From: Sphaerolaimus hirsutus
Lineage: Eukaryota > Nematoda > Chromadorea > Monhysterida > Sphaerolaimidae
Length of the DNA: 64,000 bases
Direction: 5' to 3'
Assembly: GCA_964036195.1 (NCBI GenBank)
Contig: OZ038460.1
Span: 1,429,504-1,493,503 of the forward strand
Positions 1 through 12,667 of the stretch are shown piece by piece. A program made the position numbers and the translations under genes. A model generated the notes under the pieces. It saw nothing but the letters and a program-made list of their open reading frames with translations, searched no databases and was not told where the DNA came from. Numbering within the stretch: position 1 is the stretch's first letter; each line of letters starts with the position of its first letter.

Positions 1-153
1 TTTCAATAAAAAGCATAAAAGTTAGTTTTAAAAGTTTTTCGAAAAGTTTGAGTTTGAAACCCAGAAAACGAAAAAAGTTTCCGTGTTTGATATGTGTGTT
101 TCTGTCATCATTGCGCACCCAACCCCCGAAATCGGTCAAGTCCAAAAATTCAG

Positions 154-3100
154 CGCACTTGGCGCCGCGGCCCCGACCCAGTCCGTACGGCGACCCCGGA
201 GCCGGGTACCCGCCCCAGGGCGGCATGATGTACGATCAAGGCGCACCCCCCTACGGCGGCGGTGGGGGGTACCCAGGTATGGGGGGCACTTGATGTTTTT
301 AAATTGTGTGAGAGTGAAAAATTGATGGACTGATTTGGAAGCCACAATTTTTGTATACTGTATTACCTCGAAATAGCCCCCCCACAAAATGGCTACTATG
401 AATTTATAAACCCCCCCTCCCATTTTCGTGTATAGAGAACGTAAATGACAAAAGCCGCGGTTTGGGATCCGGGGAATGCCGAACATACGTGGAAAAAATG
501 ACTGTGTTATATTGGCCCCACACACACTAGTTGACATCGCCACCAAATGTCAACTGGTTCCGAACCCGATTCAAAGCTTGCTGACCACCCGACGAACGAT
601 TTTAAAACGCAACCTTTGAATCGGGATCGGAACCAGTTGACATTTGGTGGCGATGTCAACTAGTGTGTGTGGGGCCACTAGAACAGTTTATACCATCTAA
701 ATACCCACAGTACTGGGATGTCAAAAACTGGCGAAATGATAACCCCCCTCGAAAAGCTTATTCTGAAAAAAAATCTATTCATCCCGGAGGCAAAATTTTG
801 GGCTACTATCCCCTAACCCCCCCCCCCCCAAATCGGCCAGCTATCTATCTATCTATCTATCTATCTGGAGCGATTTTTGAGAAACTATACCCCAACTTTC
901 GCTCAAAATCGCTATTTTTCATACCTTTATATAGATTTTCACCTCCAAAATCACTAGTTCATGCATCTAACTGCCTATTTTCAGCTATTTTAAGTACTAT
1001 ATGTCCTTATATACCCATTTTTAGCCATTTTCACCTACTTTTAGCGATTATTCTCCTTTTCCTCCTTTCTATACCTATATATTGACCACCCCAAACCCCC
1101 CCCCCCCACCCCCCAGAAAATTTTTCAGCTATCTATCCCTCCGGAGCAGCGATTTGCTATCTATCCAACCCCCCGGAGGGCCGAAATCTAGAAAACCCCT
1201 GTTTCTAGGTAATACGGTAAATTCACTAGGTATTTTGTGATTTTTGTGCGTGCAATGTCGCATCAACTTTGATATTGTTGATCGTTTTTATGTGTTTTGT
1301 ATTATTTTTATGTCACATGTTAAACGCCAAATCATTCCAAACAAAAAACAACAACATATTTTCTATTATAAATATTTTTTAGAAAAACCCGAAATATCTC
1401 CACGCCTGCACAGGGGGCGGCGGCGGCGGCTACAACCAGATGGGGGGTTACGGTGGCGGCGGAGACGGGGGTTACGGTGGCGGCGGAGACGGGGGTTACG
1501 GTAGGGGCGACGGTGGCTACGGTAGGGGCGACGGTGGCTACGGTAGGGGCGACGGTGGATACGGTAGGGGGCCACCCCCCAGGCGCGGCGCCTTTGGGGG
1601 TGGTGGCGGTGGCAGGGGTCCCCCCAGGGGAGGCAAGCCCGATCGCAAAGTGCAGTCTGTGAAGGACCAGAAAGGTGAGAATCTGGGGGAGGGGGGTAGT
1701 TATGGTTGGGTTGGGATGTGCGATTGGCGCCACACGCTGGATGTCAACTGAATTTGTGTCAACTAAATTTTAGTGAATTATGTGATTTCAACCTTCCTAT
1801 CTGATAGAGCATAGTCAATTTCACATCTTGCTTAATTTTCATTGTTTTTGTTTATTGTGATGATTTAAAAATTCATTTTGTGCTATTTAGTTGACATTGA
1901 GTTGACACGAATTTGCGATGTCAACTAGCGTGTGTGGGCATATTATGCGAATGCTAATGCTGAAAATATTACCTCAATATAATGCGAATGATTCGCGATT
2001 TAATGCCCCGAGATATTGACCGAATTCCTTGAAATAAAATAATCGACAATGTAATAAAGTTTTTGATGTCGACAAGTGATTTCGTTTCTGCCTTACCATT
2101 TAAACTTAGCGCTTTCCCTTTTATGGGGTTCAAACAGGTGTATTCCAGATTTTGACCCTGCGGGGGTAGGATAGATGATAGCACGTCACTCCTCAGGAGG
2201 GATAGATGAGTGATTTTTAGTGAAAAAATGCCAAAACCTATCGTTCTGAATACTATCTCAATGATACTGTATAGGTGTCATTCTATTGGAGGTACGCTAT
2301 GTATAATATTCTAAAGAAATGATATTTTTGTTTCTTGTGGAAATATGAGCTTGAGTTACGCGAAAAGTATAGTTGTGTAAACTGGTGGAAAATGTTAATG
2401 GAAAACTAGGGGGACCCCCTCAGGCCACCCTTTGTTTTGAGAAAAAAATTTTATGTTTTTTTTCTCTGGTAAATGTAAATGAAAAATACATTCAGATTTT
2501 TGTTCAAGCCTGAATTTGATTGACTTATTTGTAAATTTGGTTGGGTTTGGTTTAGGCCACAAAGTTTTTTTAAACACATGGCAACCCCCTGCAACTTTTC
2601 CACCCCCCCCCCACAAACGACACAAGCCCCACACCAAAATGGTGCCAAAGATCAAAGTTCACTTTTGTTGCAGCATTTTCACTGGTGGCCATCAAAGCAT
2701 CAAATTCCGGCCTGAACAAAGATCCGTATGGATTTTATATTTATACTTCCCAGAAAAAAACATCATTTTGAAAACCAAGAATGGCCTGAGGGGGTCCCAC
2801 ACAGCCTGAAGTGGCCTGGCAGCTTGCATGTGGGGGTTTACCAACATAGTTTTATGAATTTTCCATTTAAATTTTCTACCAGTTTATGCATAATTATGTA
2901 TATTCCGGTGCAGGGGTTTAGTAGGGGTGGGGGGTTACCCCCCACATCCGCCAGCTATCTATCTATCCGGAGGTCCGCTCAGCTATCTATCTATCCTGGA
3001 GGCAAAATTGTGGGCTACTATCCCCTAACCCCCCTCCCCCCAAATCGGCCAGCTTGCTATCTATCTATCTGGGGCGATTTTAAAGAAATTTTGCCCCAAT

Positions 3101-6100
3101 TTTCGCTCAAAATCACAAATTTTTTCAAATAGTTTTTCACCTTCAAAATTCTGATTCATGTTCCGTATTGCCTATTTTCGGCTGTTTTTTTGTACTATAT
3201 GTACTTATATACCAATTTTTAGCTGTTTTTCTCCGTCTTCTAGCGATTTTTGCCCTTTTCTTCCTTCTATACCTAGGAAAAGCCTATTAATTGAACCCCC
3301 GCGAACCCCCCCCCTAACCCCCCCAATTTTTTCAGCTATCTATCCCTCTGGAGGAGCGATTTACTATCTAATGAACCCCCGCGGGGGTTCAAATCTACAA
3401 CACCCCTGTTCCGGTGACTTTACACCTTGCATGTGTGGTTCAGGTTGGAAGTGTGTTTATTAAAGAAATCAGAAAAAATCATTGCTGTTATAATGTTATA
3501 CGTGAACATATTCACAACAATGCATTTTTCATCTCTTCACAAAAATCGTATGCCTCAATTATTATTGGCATGCTTCCAACATAAAGTGCTGAGTACTAGT
3601 GCAGAGCATAAAGTCCATTGAGTATACACATGTGAGCGTTTCTGCCAGCAGAGTAATTCATGTAGAAAATAGATAACATTCTTAAATAAATAACAAAAAA
3701 TGTTATTGTGCATATTGCACTTAAAATGCTGGCGATATAACAAAACAAGCAATTTACAATTCAATTGCTGATGCAAATTTCAATGTCAGATAGTCATGGT
3801 GAAAATTTTTACAACAATTTTTCTGTTTATTTGTCACTAAAATAAAAATTATTATGGTTGATTTAAATGGTGTCTTTCTTGAGTTCATTTGGTCTTTGTG
3901 GGGTTGATGACGCTAAACATATTCCATAAAATATTCAATTTATGTTTATCAAACTCGTGAACATAATTCTCAAAAAAGTGCATAATAAAAGCATGACAAA
4001 TATTCATTTGAAATGACTAGTGTATGTGAAAAGGATTTGCTGCCAACAATTTATTGACTTTTTCTAATGGTGCTGTACACTATCTGGCTGTGGGTGAGTG
4101 GTCAACTGGAAAATACTTTATGATTAGTCATTCTTTGTATCCACATAAATACATTTATAGGACCCAAAATGAGGTTAACTAAAATGGTTCAAATATATTT
4201 TCAGATTCAGTTGACCATTTTGCTTACAGTCAGATGGAATCTACAGTCACAGTCTTACATGTAATGGAAATGCCATGGCCAAGGACGTAACCAGAGGGGA
4301 CATGGTGGGCTGCCTTCCTATGCCTGGGTAAAAGTAGGAAGATGTACTGAATTGTAGGGTGATTTGTGAAAGCTAGGCACACAAGCACATATTTTTGGAT
4401 CATGGGAAATGGGGTTTTTCATCTGACAAATGCCGATGGGCCCATGGCATGGTGCCTACAAATGGCATGTGCCATGGTGCCATTCCATTACCACATGGGT
4501 CAAGTTTTAGGGGAGGTGCAGCCCACCCATTCATGGCACTATATAACCTGCCCCCAACTGAAAAATACTGGCATCATCCATGGCCATGGTATATACATAA
4601 ACTAACCATACATACACTACAGTAGTAGCACTATGGTCACAATCATGTCAAATCATACACAGGCTTCATGTGGTATGTTGGACCGCGTTGCAGCCTGATT
4701 GAGTTCGAGGATCGCTATGGCGAGGCACGCTATGCATTTGCTGAGAACCAGTACTTCAAAGGCAATGGCGATGGTCCAGAAAGGGGCCAGTATATCATCT
4801 TCTCTGGAGAGCCAAATTTCCGGGTTTGTTTATTGGTGCGGCAGTGTTCAGCTCAACTGCGGTGTCATTTACCAAATCCCTTAGCTGGCATTGTTGTTTA
4901 TAAGATGAAATAATTGTGATTCACCAAATAAGTAATCTGAAACTGTTTTTCTGTTTTGAGTTTCCAAATCTGCACACAATAAGTGGAAACTGGAAATCTC
5001 TTGTCTATTGAGGTGTACTGTGAGCATACACATCTGCACACTGTAGGAAGTGAAGAACAACAAATGGCGCTTCGAGGTCAACAGCGAATGGGATGCGACA
5101 AAGTTCTACCCTGATCCTGACAAGGTGGATGAGAATGCCTCTGGGGATCGTCCGAGTGGCGGCAAAGGAGATGCCCCAGGTAGCTTGTGTTCACTCTTAT
5201 CATATTCATTATCAACAAAAGTGATTGCTGTTTAGTGTAAATGCAAACATAATGTTCTGTTAATTGAATGCAAATGTTACTTTCATGATGGATGAAGTGA
5301 GTATAATTTCTGATATCCAGTGGGCAATGTTATTGACATGTGTGTATTTGATACACCCATAGCTATACTTTTGGACTGATAACTTTGTTTAATGGTAACC
5401 CACACTAGTTGACAGACATGTCAAATGGTCTGTGTCAACTCAGATTTTGGCTTCAGATGTTTATCTCCAAATCCACATGCACTAATTTTGGAAAATAAAT
5501 AATAAATGTATTGGAAGATCACTCTGACATGTGAACCCAAAATATTAGTTGACACAAACCAGTTGACATCATGTGTGAACTATCACAGCAAAAAATGGGG
5601 GTGTGGGTGCGCGGTGAAGTGTCATGAAGTGTCTTCACGCTGACACTTCCTGATGCTTCACTTAGCATGCTAGTGCTTCCAGAAGCATCATGAAAATCTG
5701 CATGAAGACACTTCACACCTTTAAAAATGCACTCCCATGCAAATGTATGAGTCAGTCCACGAAGTGGCCAAAACTTGGACACACCCAAAAAAAATTATTT
5801 TCTTTATGTGTTGCCTATATAGCACTGATAAAAAATCATATATCATTTTTTTCAATTTCCTCTTATATAGCATAATCAAGCATTTTAACATGGAATGGTG
5901 ACATCAGATGATTTAATTGTGATTCACGCCTTAACGGTTGCTGCGGAAAGGGAGTAGACACATGGTTGCAAAGCTAAGAATTTGCCCTTTCAGAAACTAC
6001 AGATCTTTTGGGGGGTTTCCCTCAGGTCACATACCTACGAAACCAAAACGTGCCGGCAGGGGATGGAATGGCTGCTTCTATCGCGATTCACTACTTAACG

Positions 6101-9031
6101 GTTGCTGCGGAAATGGGGTAGACACATGTGGTTGCGAAGCTAACAATTTGCTCTTTCAGAAACCACAGATTTTTTTGGGGGTTCCCCTCAGGTCACATAC
6201 CTAAGAAACCAAAACGTGCCAGCAGGCGATGGGATGGCCACTTCTGTGGCAATTCATGCCTTAACGGTTGCTGCGGAAAGGGGGTAGACACACGTGGTTG
6301 CTAAGCTAAGAATTTGCTCTTTCAGAAACCACAATTTTTTTGTGGGGTTTCCCTCAGGTCCCATATACCTAAGAAACCAAAACATGCCAGCTGGGGATGG
6401 AATGGCCGCTTCTATCGCGATTCACGCCTTAACGGTTGCTGCGGAAAGGGGGTAGACACACGTGGTTTGCGAAGCAAAGAATTTGCTCTTTCAGAAACCA
6501 CAGATTTTTTGGGGGGTTTCCCTCAGGTCACATACCTAAGAAACCAAAACATGCCAGCAGGGGATGGAATGGCCACTTCTATTGTGATTCACGCCTTAAC
6601 GGTTGCTGCGGAAAGGGGGTAAACACATGTGGTTGCGAAGCTAAGATTTTGCTCTTTCAGAAACTACAGATGTTAATCTGGTTCCCCTCAGGTCACATAT
6701 ACCTAAGAAACCAAAACTTGCCAGCAGGGGATGGAATGGCTGCTTCTAATGCGATTCACGCCTTAACAGCTGCAGCAACCGATAGAATCAGCCATTCCAT
6801 CTCCTGCTGGCACGTTTTTGTTTCTTAGGTATATGTGACCTGAGGGGAACCCCAAAAAATCTGTGGTTTCTGAAAGAGCACATTCTTAGCTTCGCAACCA
6901 CGTGTCTACCCCCTTTCCGCAGCAACCGTTAAGGTGTGAATCGCGATACCAGAGGCCATTCCATCCCCTGCTGGCACGTTTTGGTTTCTTAGGTATATGT
7001 GACCTGAGGTGAACCCCCCAAAAAGTCTGGTTTCTGAAAGAGCACATTCTTAGCTTCGCAACCACGTGTGTCTACCCCCTTTCCGCAGTGACCGTTAAGG
7101 TGTGAATCATGATAGAAGCGGCCATTCCATCTCCTGCTGGCACGTTTTCATTTCTTAGGCATATGTGAACTGAGGGGAACCCCCCCAAAAATCAGTGGTT
7201 TCTGAAAGAGCTAATTCTTCACTTCGCAACCGTGTGTCTACCCCCTTTTCCGCAGTGACCGTTGAGGCGTGAATCACGATAGAAGTGGCCACTCCATCTC
7301 CTGCTAGCACATTTTTGTTTCTTAGGTATATGTGACCTGAGGGGAACCCCCCAAAAAATCTGTGGTTTCTGAAAGAGCAAATTCTTAGCTTTGCAACTGT
7401 GTGTCTACCCCTTTTCTGCAGTGACCGTTGAGGCGTGAATTGCAATAGAATCGGGTGGACTCTCCTCTGCCAGCACGTTTCCATTCCTAAGGTATAAAAT
7501 CGCTGAACATGCTATAGCGGGCTTTGGATTCTGATAGAGGACAGTCTGGGCTTTGCAATGGCATTTGTACCTTTATAGTTGGGTGCCAAACCCTGAATAA
7601 TGTCAGAAATGCCCAATTTTGGAAATTTTCACTTTATATGCAATATATACAAATGGAAATTTTACATGTATTTCAGAACTCAGTGGACCGGAGTACCTTA
7701 GGACCATTTTTGCAATTTTCAATTTTTTACCGGTGTCCAAGTTTTGTTCCTGGAGTGGCCATCAACTCGTGGACTGACTCATATGTAGGGGAACCATGTG
7801 GAAGTGCTAGCGCCGTGAAGTGTCTTCCACATGTTTGGATGTACATGAAGCACATGATGAAGCTTGGTGAAGTGTGTGGAGGACACTCCACTCAGAATCT
7901 CGTGATGTTGGTGGAAGCGCGCCGCTTCCATGCACTTCATGACAAGCCCATTTTTTGCTGTGTATTGTGCGGGTGACCACTGCAACATTCACTGTTTTGA
8001 TGTGAAAACAATGTTCAAGTTGATGAAAATAACAATGTTTAAGTCCCATTACCAGTGTGTGTCATACACACAACCAGTCATAATCCATTTTCAAAATTGA
8101 TGCCACATTTGCGCCTACACTACAGGTGGCATTTGCACAGCACAGATGACACAAAATTCAATTTTTAAACAGATGTGGGATGCAAGTAAAATTTTGACCA
8201 TTATAACATTTTGATCAATCTTAATTTGATCATAGATCACATCATGCACACTAGCTCACATTGTTTGTGGTTGTCATTGTATTTATTCTATGCAGGCTCA
8301 TTAAATATTTCACTTTCATGCCACAAAAATGGTTGAAAAATTCAATCTTTTTCAGCACAGAAAAACCATGTAAACACTGGCTTATGTGCAGATGTGCACA
8401 TGCACCTGCAACATCCACACTGTTTTTGTCTGGTTATTGTGACAACAATTGAAGGTTCGATAAATGGAGTAAGAAGTTCTATATTCATGGGTAAAAGTGG
8501 TCAAGTATACATTCCACCTAAGTATATATATTCATGTCAAATTGCTTGTCACTCATGAAAAATTGAGCTGATGTCACCGCCTGTCTAGCTCAGACAACTG
8601 GAAAATTTTTTCAAATGTCTATAATTCTTGAGCAACAAGAAAAATTTTACCTTGGTGGAATCTATACTTGACCACTTTCTCATGAATATAAGACTTCTTA
8701 CTCAACTTGAACCTTCGAGTGTTGTGAGAATCATCATGCGGAAAATTGGATTTTTTGTCACCACTAGTCTGTTGATATTGTGATAATTGTGTGTAAAACA
8801 CAAAACTTAAACATACATGTTTTATCCCAAATGGGACTTGTATTTAGAATTTCATTGACATTTCTCAACTTGAACACTCATCACATTTGTACTTTGTGAA
8901 TACCACTTAAAAACTCTGATAAAGGTTGTGTCTTACCTCTTATAATATAAACATCACAAATGGTGCATGTATACACAGGGCCAATGCGCAAAGATCGTGG
9001 TGGCCGCAGGGGCGCACCATACAAGAAATAA
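154..9031 (+). CDS. Gly/Arg-rich protein with MWYVGP module (5' end not resolved)
   Basis: Five exons join in phase: 154-276, 1414-1674, 4663-4823, 5047-5179 and 8979-9031 (TAA), giving about 242 visible residues. Exon 1 opens at an AG acceptor with no convincing ATG, so an upstream exon is probably missing. The N-terminus is Pro/Gly/Tyr-rich. Exon 2 has Gly-Tyr repeats, including a 21-bp unit repeated about four times that reads D-G-G-Y-G-R-G, then RGG-like GGRGPPRGG. Exons 3-4 encode a compact non-repetitive module beginning VKDQKGFMWYVGP and ending near DATKFYPDP. The C-terminus is basic (RKDRGGRRGAPYKK). RGG/YGG tails are typical of RNA-binding proteins, so RNA binding is a reasonable inference. 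I do not recognise the central module; a cold-shock/OB-like fold is only a weak guess. The same module, with a same-length 161-nt first exon, occurs at 38749-39099. The last intron (5180-8978) holds a large foldback repeat. Confidence 0.72.
358..1217. mobile_element. TA-flanked CCGTATTT...AAATACGG element with nested insertions
   Basis: The left end at 358 (CTGTATTACCTCG) and right end at 1207-1217 (AGGTAATACGG) are inverted copies flanked by TA. The interior is interrupted by a near-perfect 165-bp inverted-repeat element (513-677) and a piece of the GATA-rich CAGGGG element (about 775-1201). It lies in the first intron of the Gly-rich gene. The ends match copies at 45658, 45952, 50056, 53979, 55221 and 57187. 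Confidence 0.6.
513..677. mobile_element. 165-bp GTTGACAT inverted-repeat MITE (family A)
   Basis: The two ends are almost perfect inverted repeats of about 50 bp: TGGCCCCACACACACTAG at the left and CTAGTGTGTGTGGGGCCA at the right, each followed inward by the words GTTGACATCGCCACC and CAAATGTCAACTGGTTCC. No ORF. The near-perfect arms suggest recent activity. Related copies are at 32855-33063, 43275-43508, 45475-45637 and 46740-47015. Confidence 0.8.
1730..1945. mobile_element. Diverged family A GTTGACAT inverted-repeat element
   Basis: The left end (CCACACGCTGGATGTCAAC) and right end (GATGTCAACTAGCGTGTG) are inverted and related to the 513-677 element. The interior is AT-rich with no ORF. 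It lies in intron 2 of the Gly-rich gene, 55 bp past the donor. Confidence 0.5.
2911..3408. mobile_element. CAGGGG...CCCCTG element with GATA/CTAT runs (family J)
   Basis: The element starts CAGGGGTTTAG and ends CACCCCTG, with an exact 8-bp flanking duplication TTCCGGTG (2903-2910 and 3409-3416). Inside are CTATCTATCTATC runs, long C tracts and short inverted blocks containing TATCC and CGGAGG. No ORF. The 8-bp duplication and CAGGG-type ends fit a non-autonomous hAT element. Confidence 0.8.
4275..4600. repeat. CpG-decayed relative of the CAGGGACG element
   Basis: The words GCCATGGCATGGTGCC and GGCATGTGCCATGGTGCC correspond to GGCGCCATGGCGCC words of intact elements (18156, 19781, 47331), with CG replaced by TG or CA. 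It sits just upstream of exon 3 of the Gly-rich gene. Boundaries are approximate. Confidence 0.5.
5590..5790. repeat. GAAGTG-word inverted repeat
   Basis: Dense degenerate words (GTGAAGTGTC, GAAGTGTCTTC, GATGCTTCAC) occur in both orientations and form a fold-back. Similar word blocks are at about 7760-7985 and 56130-56420. No coding signal. Confidence 0.45.
5925..7450. repeat. Tandem ~166-bp units arranged as a 1.5-kb foldback
   Basis: The motif TTAACGGTTGCTGCGG starts at 5931, 6095, 6261, 6429 and 6596 (a degenerate copy at 6763), so the unit is 164-168 bp. After about 6770 the same unit appears inverted, with the complementary TTAAGG/TTGAGGC motif recurring about every 165 bp to 7450. The result is roughly five units facing four. 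Units also share TCAGAAACCACAGA and GTGCCAGCAGGGGATGG. Short ORFs through it are by-products of the repeat. It lies in the last intron of the Gly-rich gene and could form a very long RNA hairpin. Confidence 0.85.
8448..8722. repeat. Imperfect 270-bp foldback
   Basis: The left arm (GAAGGTTCGATAAATGGAG, GTGGTCAAGTATACATTCC) pairs with an inverted right arm (GGAATCTATACTTGACCAC, CTCAACTTGAACCTTCG). No ORF. It lies in the last intron of the Gly-rich gene, just upstream of the terminal exon. Confidence 0.6.
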
Positions 9032-11532
9032 ACCAAGCTGAGAAGCTGTTTAATGATCATTGATTGTTTGAATTTAGGCTGTTTTCATTTGATGACATGC
9101 CATTTCTACTGGGCAAAAATTTTGTAAGATGGTTCTTTTGTAAGACTTGACATTTCCTTAACTTAGATAATGTTAGTGCAGGTGACTTAGTCGCCAGTAT
9201 TGTTTCTAGTTTGGTTGGAGCAGTTGTGATTGGGAGCAGGCAAAATCATCTCTTCATTTTTACTAAATTTCAAGTTATATTCAACCATGTAGTCAAGGCC
9301 ATATCCAGGGGGCAAGGGGGCAGGTGCTGCAGCCCCCACCTTCTCAGGGTGAGACGTGAATCCCCCCTGGAAATGTAACGTTTACAAACAAATAAAATCT
9401 ATGGTGATAAGCAAATTTTGCAAGCACATGCACACAATATTGTCAGCCTTGAACCTGGATACATCCTTATATTCAGTTAAGAGCCAGTTAATATAAATGG
9501 GATTTTGAATTTAAAAAAAAAATCCAATTTTCATTCCCCCCCAGTGTTAAGTTTGGGCAAGCCACCAGTATCAGAATGTAGCCCAAACTTTTCTCTACGG
9601 GAACCCCTTTAGCTGATTTGAGGCAGCCACATTGGCGCCTCCCGTAAAAAGTCCGCCAGGTCAATATAAATGGGATTTCCTTCAGTGAAACTGTCACTTC
9701 AATGTGCACTGAGGGGCACCAAATTTTTTAACTGCAATGGATAGGCACCAAATTTGGGTGACATGCACCATGTGGTGCATTGTTCTACACCCCCCAAATT
9801 CCCCTGAACCCCCCTCATAAAAAGTTCTCAATGATCAAACAAACTTTTTTTCATCTGTAAACATTTGTACTTGTGCCAGTAGAACTTTTTTTATCTAAAA
9901 AGTTTTTTAAATGATCATTGAGAATGTTTTTCAGGGTGGTGCAGGGGAGTTAGGGGGTGTAGAAAGATGCACCACATTGTGGTGATTATGTTGTCCAGAT
10001 CCAGTGCACATCTGTTGTGGTAAAAAAATTTGGTGCACATTGAAGTGACTGCTTCACTGAAGGAAATCCCATTTATATTGACCTGGGGGACTTTTCACAG
10101 AAGGTGCCCCTGTGGCTGCCTCAACAGCTACAGGGGTCCCCCTGGGGTTCCTGTAGAGAAAAGTTAGGGCTACATTCTGATACCAGTGGTTCGCCCAAAC
10201 TTTACTCTGGGATGGAATGAAAGTTAATTTTTTAATTTTTTTAATTTGAAATCCCATTTATATTGACTGGCTCTTTCCTATAGTTTTGAGATGCTGCATT
10301 TTCTGGATGTAGTGAATGCTTGCACATGTTGTTTGTGTTAATGCAGGCATAATTTTTGAATGTTTGACATACACTCTCTGTGAATTGTTTGGCTAATAAT
10401 GTTTTTAGAGGATTCAATTACAACTAAGATGAATATTCAATATGGAAACTCCAAAATCAAATATTGAATCTTCAGATGGTTGTTTCTGTCTAGAAGCTAC
10501 GCTAGTTTACACCAAAAAAGGGTTTTGTCAATTCAGTTTAAGTTAAAGGGTTACAGAACAGTAGTAACTCACAAACAAAATAGGGTTTTTCTGTCAATGG
10601 CAGATAAACTAATCAATGGTAGATTAACTGATTGAACTAACTAGATTGTTTAAAATGGATCTGTTCAGGAGATATTGCATGTCAAGTAATGTGTATAGTA
10701 CCAATATTTCAAGGCATGTTGCAATTTGATTTTGCAATACTGTGGCATGGAAATTTGATACCCATCTAATATCTAACTTAGCATTAAAATCAGTTGAGAT
10801 GCAACCGAGTGCCAACTGCGTACACCACATCATGCTATGGTGAGCTCTGCTTTTCTCACTGTGAGTTGAACCATTAGAACATTATGGTGTCCTCTATGCA
10901 TGACAGTCCTATTTGATGGATGACTGCAGGTGATGATTCCATCATATACATCCAGTTTTTATCTATAGCAAGTGGCATTAGTCAGTCTCTTTAAATTCTC
11001 AAGGCAATTGACAATGAGTGTATGTCTTACCCAGATACTCTATAAAACTGTATTCTACATTTCTGTCTTAGATGATTCATCATTTCCTGTTTCTTTTGTT
11101 AGTTCCTTCATGTGAATTTCCTTCAAATGTTTTGTTTAATTGTGTTTGTCAAGAGCGGGGGTTAATTGTGAGACCATGAACTTGGATGTATGTGTTCAGT
11201 TAATCATAATGATGTGAATGCAATTCTCTGCCTACACAGATAAAATAACCCTGCAGCTGTGGACACCCAACACCCCCCAACAATAGCGTAGCCAGGGGGG
11301 GGGGGGCCCTGCCCGTGTTGTACAAAAAAGTATGCCAGAAATATCACTTCCATGAAGCAATTTTGTTGGCTGTTCAGAAAAATATTGCGTGTAAGTGCGC
11401 ATTTCAGCTCCATACAGTATGTTTCATTGACACGGATAGTTTAGAACAAAAATGCACTCAAAATCTGTCCCTGTCGCTGTATATGTATGTAAAATACATG
11501 CATGTACAGCAGTATTTGGTGCCAACGCCAAT
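9032..11532. other. Gene-free stretch: 3' flank of the Gly-rich gene and decayed repeats
   Basis: No supportable exon. An AATAAA at 9391-9396 is a possible poly(A) signal for the preceding gene, but it lies in repeat-like sequence. About 9484-10270 is an inverted-repeat element with ends CCAGTTAATATAAATGGG and CCCATTTATATTGACTGG; its interior includes a duplicated block on the use of GGGATTTCCTTCAGTGAA. The remainder is AT-rich single-copy-looking DNA. A decayed CAGGGACG-type fragment lies near 11280-11330. Confidence 0.5.
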
Positions 11533-11680
11533 TAGGGTTTGAATGATTTTTTGATATCAATATTCTATATATTTTTTCTGAAGCTTGATATTTGATATCT
11601 ATATGAACCTTGATATTGATATTTGATATAAAAAATGGTCAATATTCAATATTTTGATATGATATATCATTTGAACCCTA
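11533..11680. mobile_element. 148-bp hAT-like element of (C/T)GATAT words, CpG-decayed
   Basis: Ends are TAGGGTTTGA and TTTGAACCCTA. The flanking 8-mers ACGCCAAT (525-532 of this kb) and ATGCCAAT (681-688) differ only by a CG to TG change. The arms are TTGATATCAATATT-type words, the TG-decayed form of the CGATATCGATATT words at 35290-36508. Confidence 0.78.
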
Positions 11681-11886
11681 ATGCCAATGGCGCCATAGTG
11701 TGGTGCCTATTAATGGCGCTGGCGCCAAGGTGCATTTCCTTTACCACAGGAGTCAAACTTTAGTGGGGGGAACCGCCCCCTCCCATTCGCTGGGCTCCAT
11801 ATACAATCCCCCCAGTCAAAAATCCTGGCTACGTCCCTGACCCCCGACATTTTTATGTGTGCGGTTGGCAGTAGACACCCCTGGAC

Positions 11887-12620
11887 TAGCGTTCAAATGG
11901 GACTGACTTTTTGGGATCTGGATTGGTTTTTCAATTTGGGATCAGGATCAGGATTGGTTTTGGATTGGGCAGGATTCTGGTTCTGGGATCGGGATTGCCA
12001 AATTTGTGGGATCATGATTTTGTTGTCTGTATCTTGGCCAAAATATTCTAGTTTCTCACCTTTTTTGACCTGGCATAAAATGCACACAGAGGTTGTTTCC
12101 ATTCACATTTATCAGTGCAACAAGTTATTTTTCACTTTTTTCAACCAATTATCATTCAAGAATCTATCAACATAGGAGAAATGTCAGAAGACACTAAGGT
12201 AGGAGAAATGTCACAAGGTTAAGGTTATGACTACAAACATTGTTGCACTCTATTGAGCGGGAAACATACCAATCAAACATAGTCGAAACACATCAATCAG
12301 TAAAAAGATACGATATCAAACTACGAATTAGCGATGATTTTTTAATTTTTTGAATGAATTTTGAATATATTTATGCACGCACGTCACTCGTGCATAGGAA
12401 CAGATTTTAGTCAGGTTTGGCAATTTTTTTCCTGGATTGCCATCAGTATTGGGGAAAAATTTTAAGGAGGAGGATTGGGATTTGAAAAATTTGGATTGGG
12501 ATTGTGATTTCAAAATTCTGGGAGTTTTCCTGGGGAAATTCTGAGATTAGGGGTCCAGGATTGGGATCACTAAATCCTGCTATTTTCCTGGATCAGGATT
12601 GGGATCCCATTTGAACCCTA
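11887..12620. mobile_element. hAT-like element with GGATC(C/T)GGATTGG word arms (family F)
   Basis: It starts TAGCGTTCAAATGGG and ends CCCATTTGAACCCTA, with an exact 8-bp duplication CCCTGGAC (11879-11886 and 12621-12628). The left arm is repeated TTGGGATC/GGATTGGG words; the right arm is the same kind of word near the end. About 350 bp of AT-rich unique DNA lies in the middle. No ORF. Confidence 0.85.
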
Positions 12621-12667
12621 CCCTGGACATCTGAGCACTGCAGTGTTTTTGCAAGGCACCCACCAAG

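Noticed and set aside
5925..7450. CRISPR-like array
   Set aside because: The whole ~166-bp unit is repeated with no unique spacers, the second half is inverted, and the setting is a eukaryotic intron.
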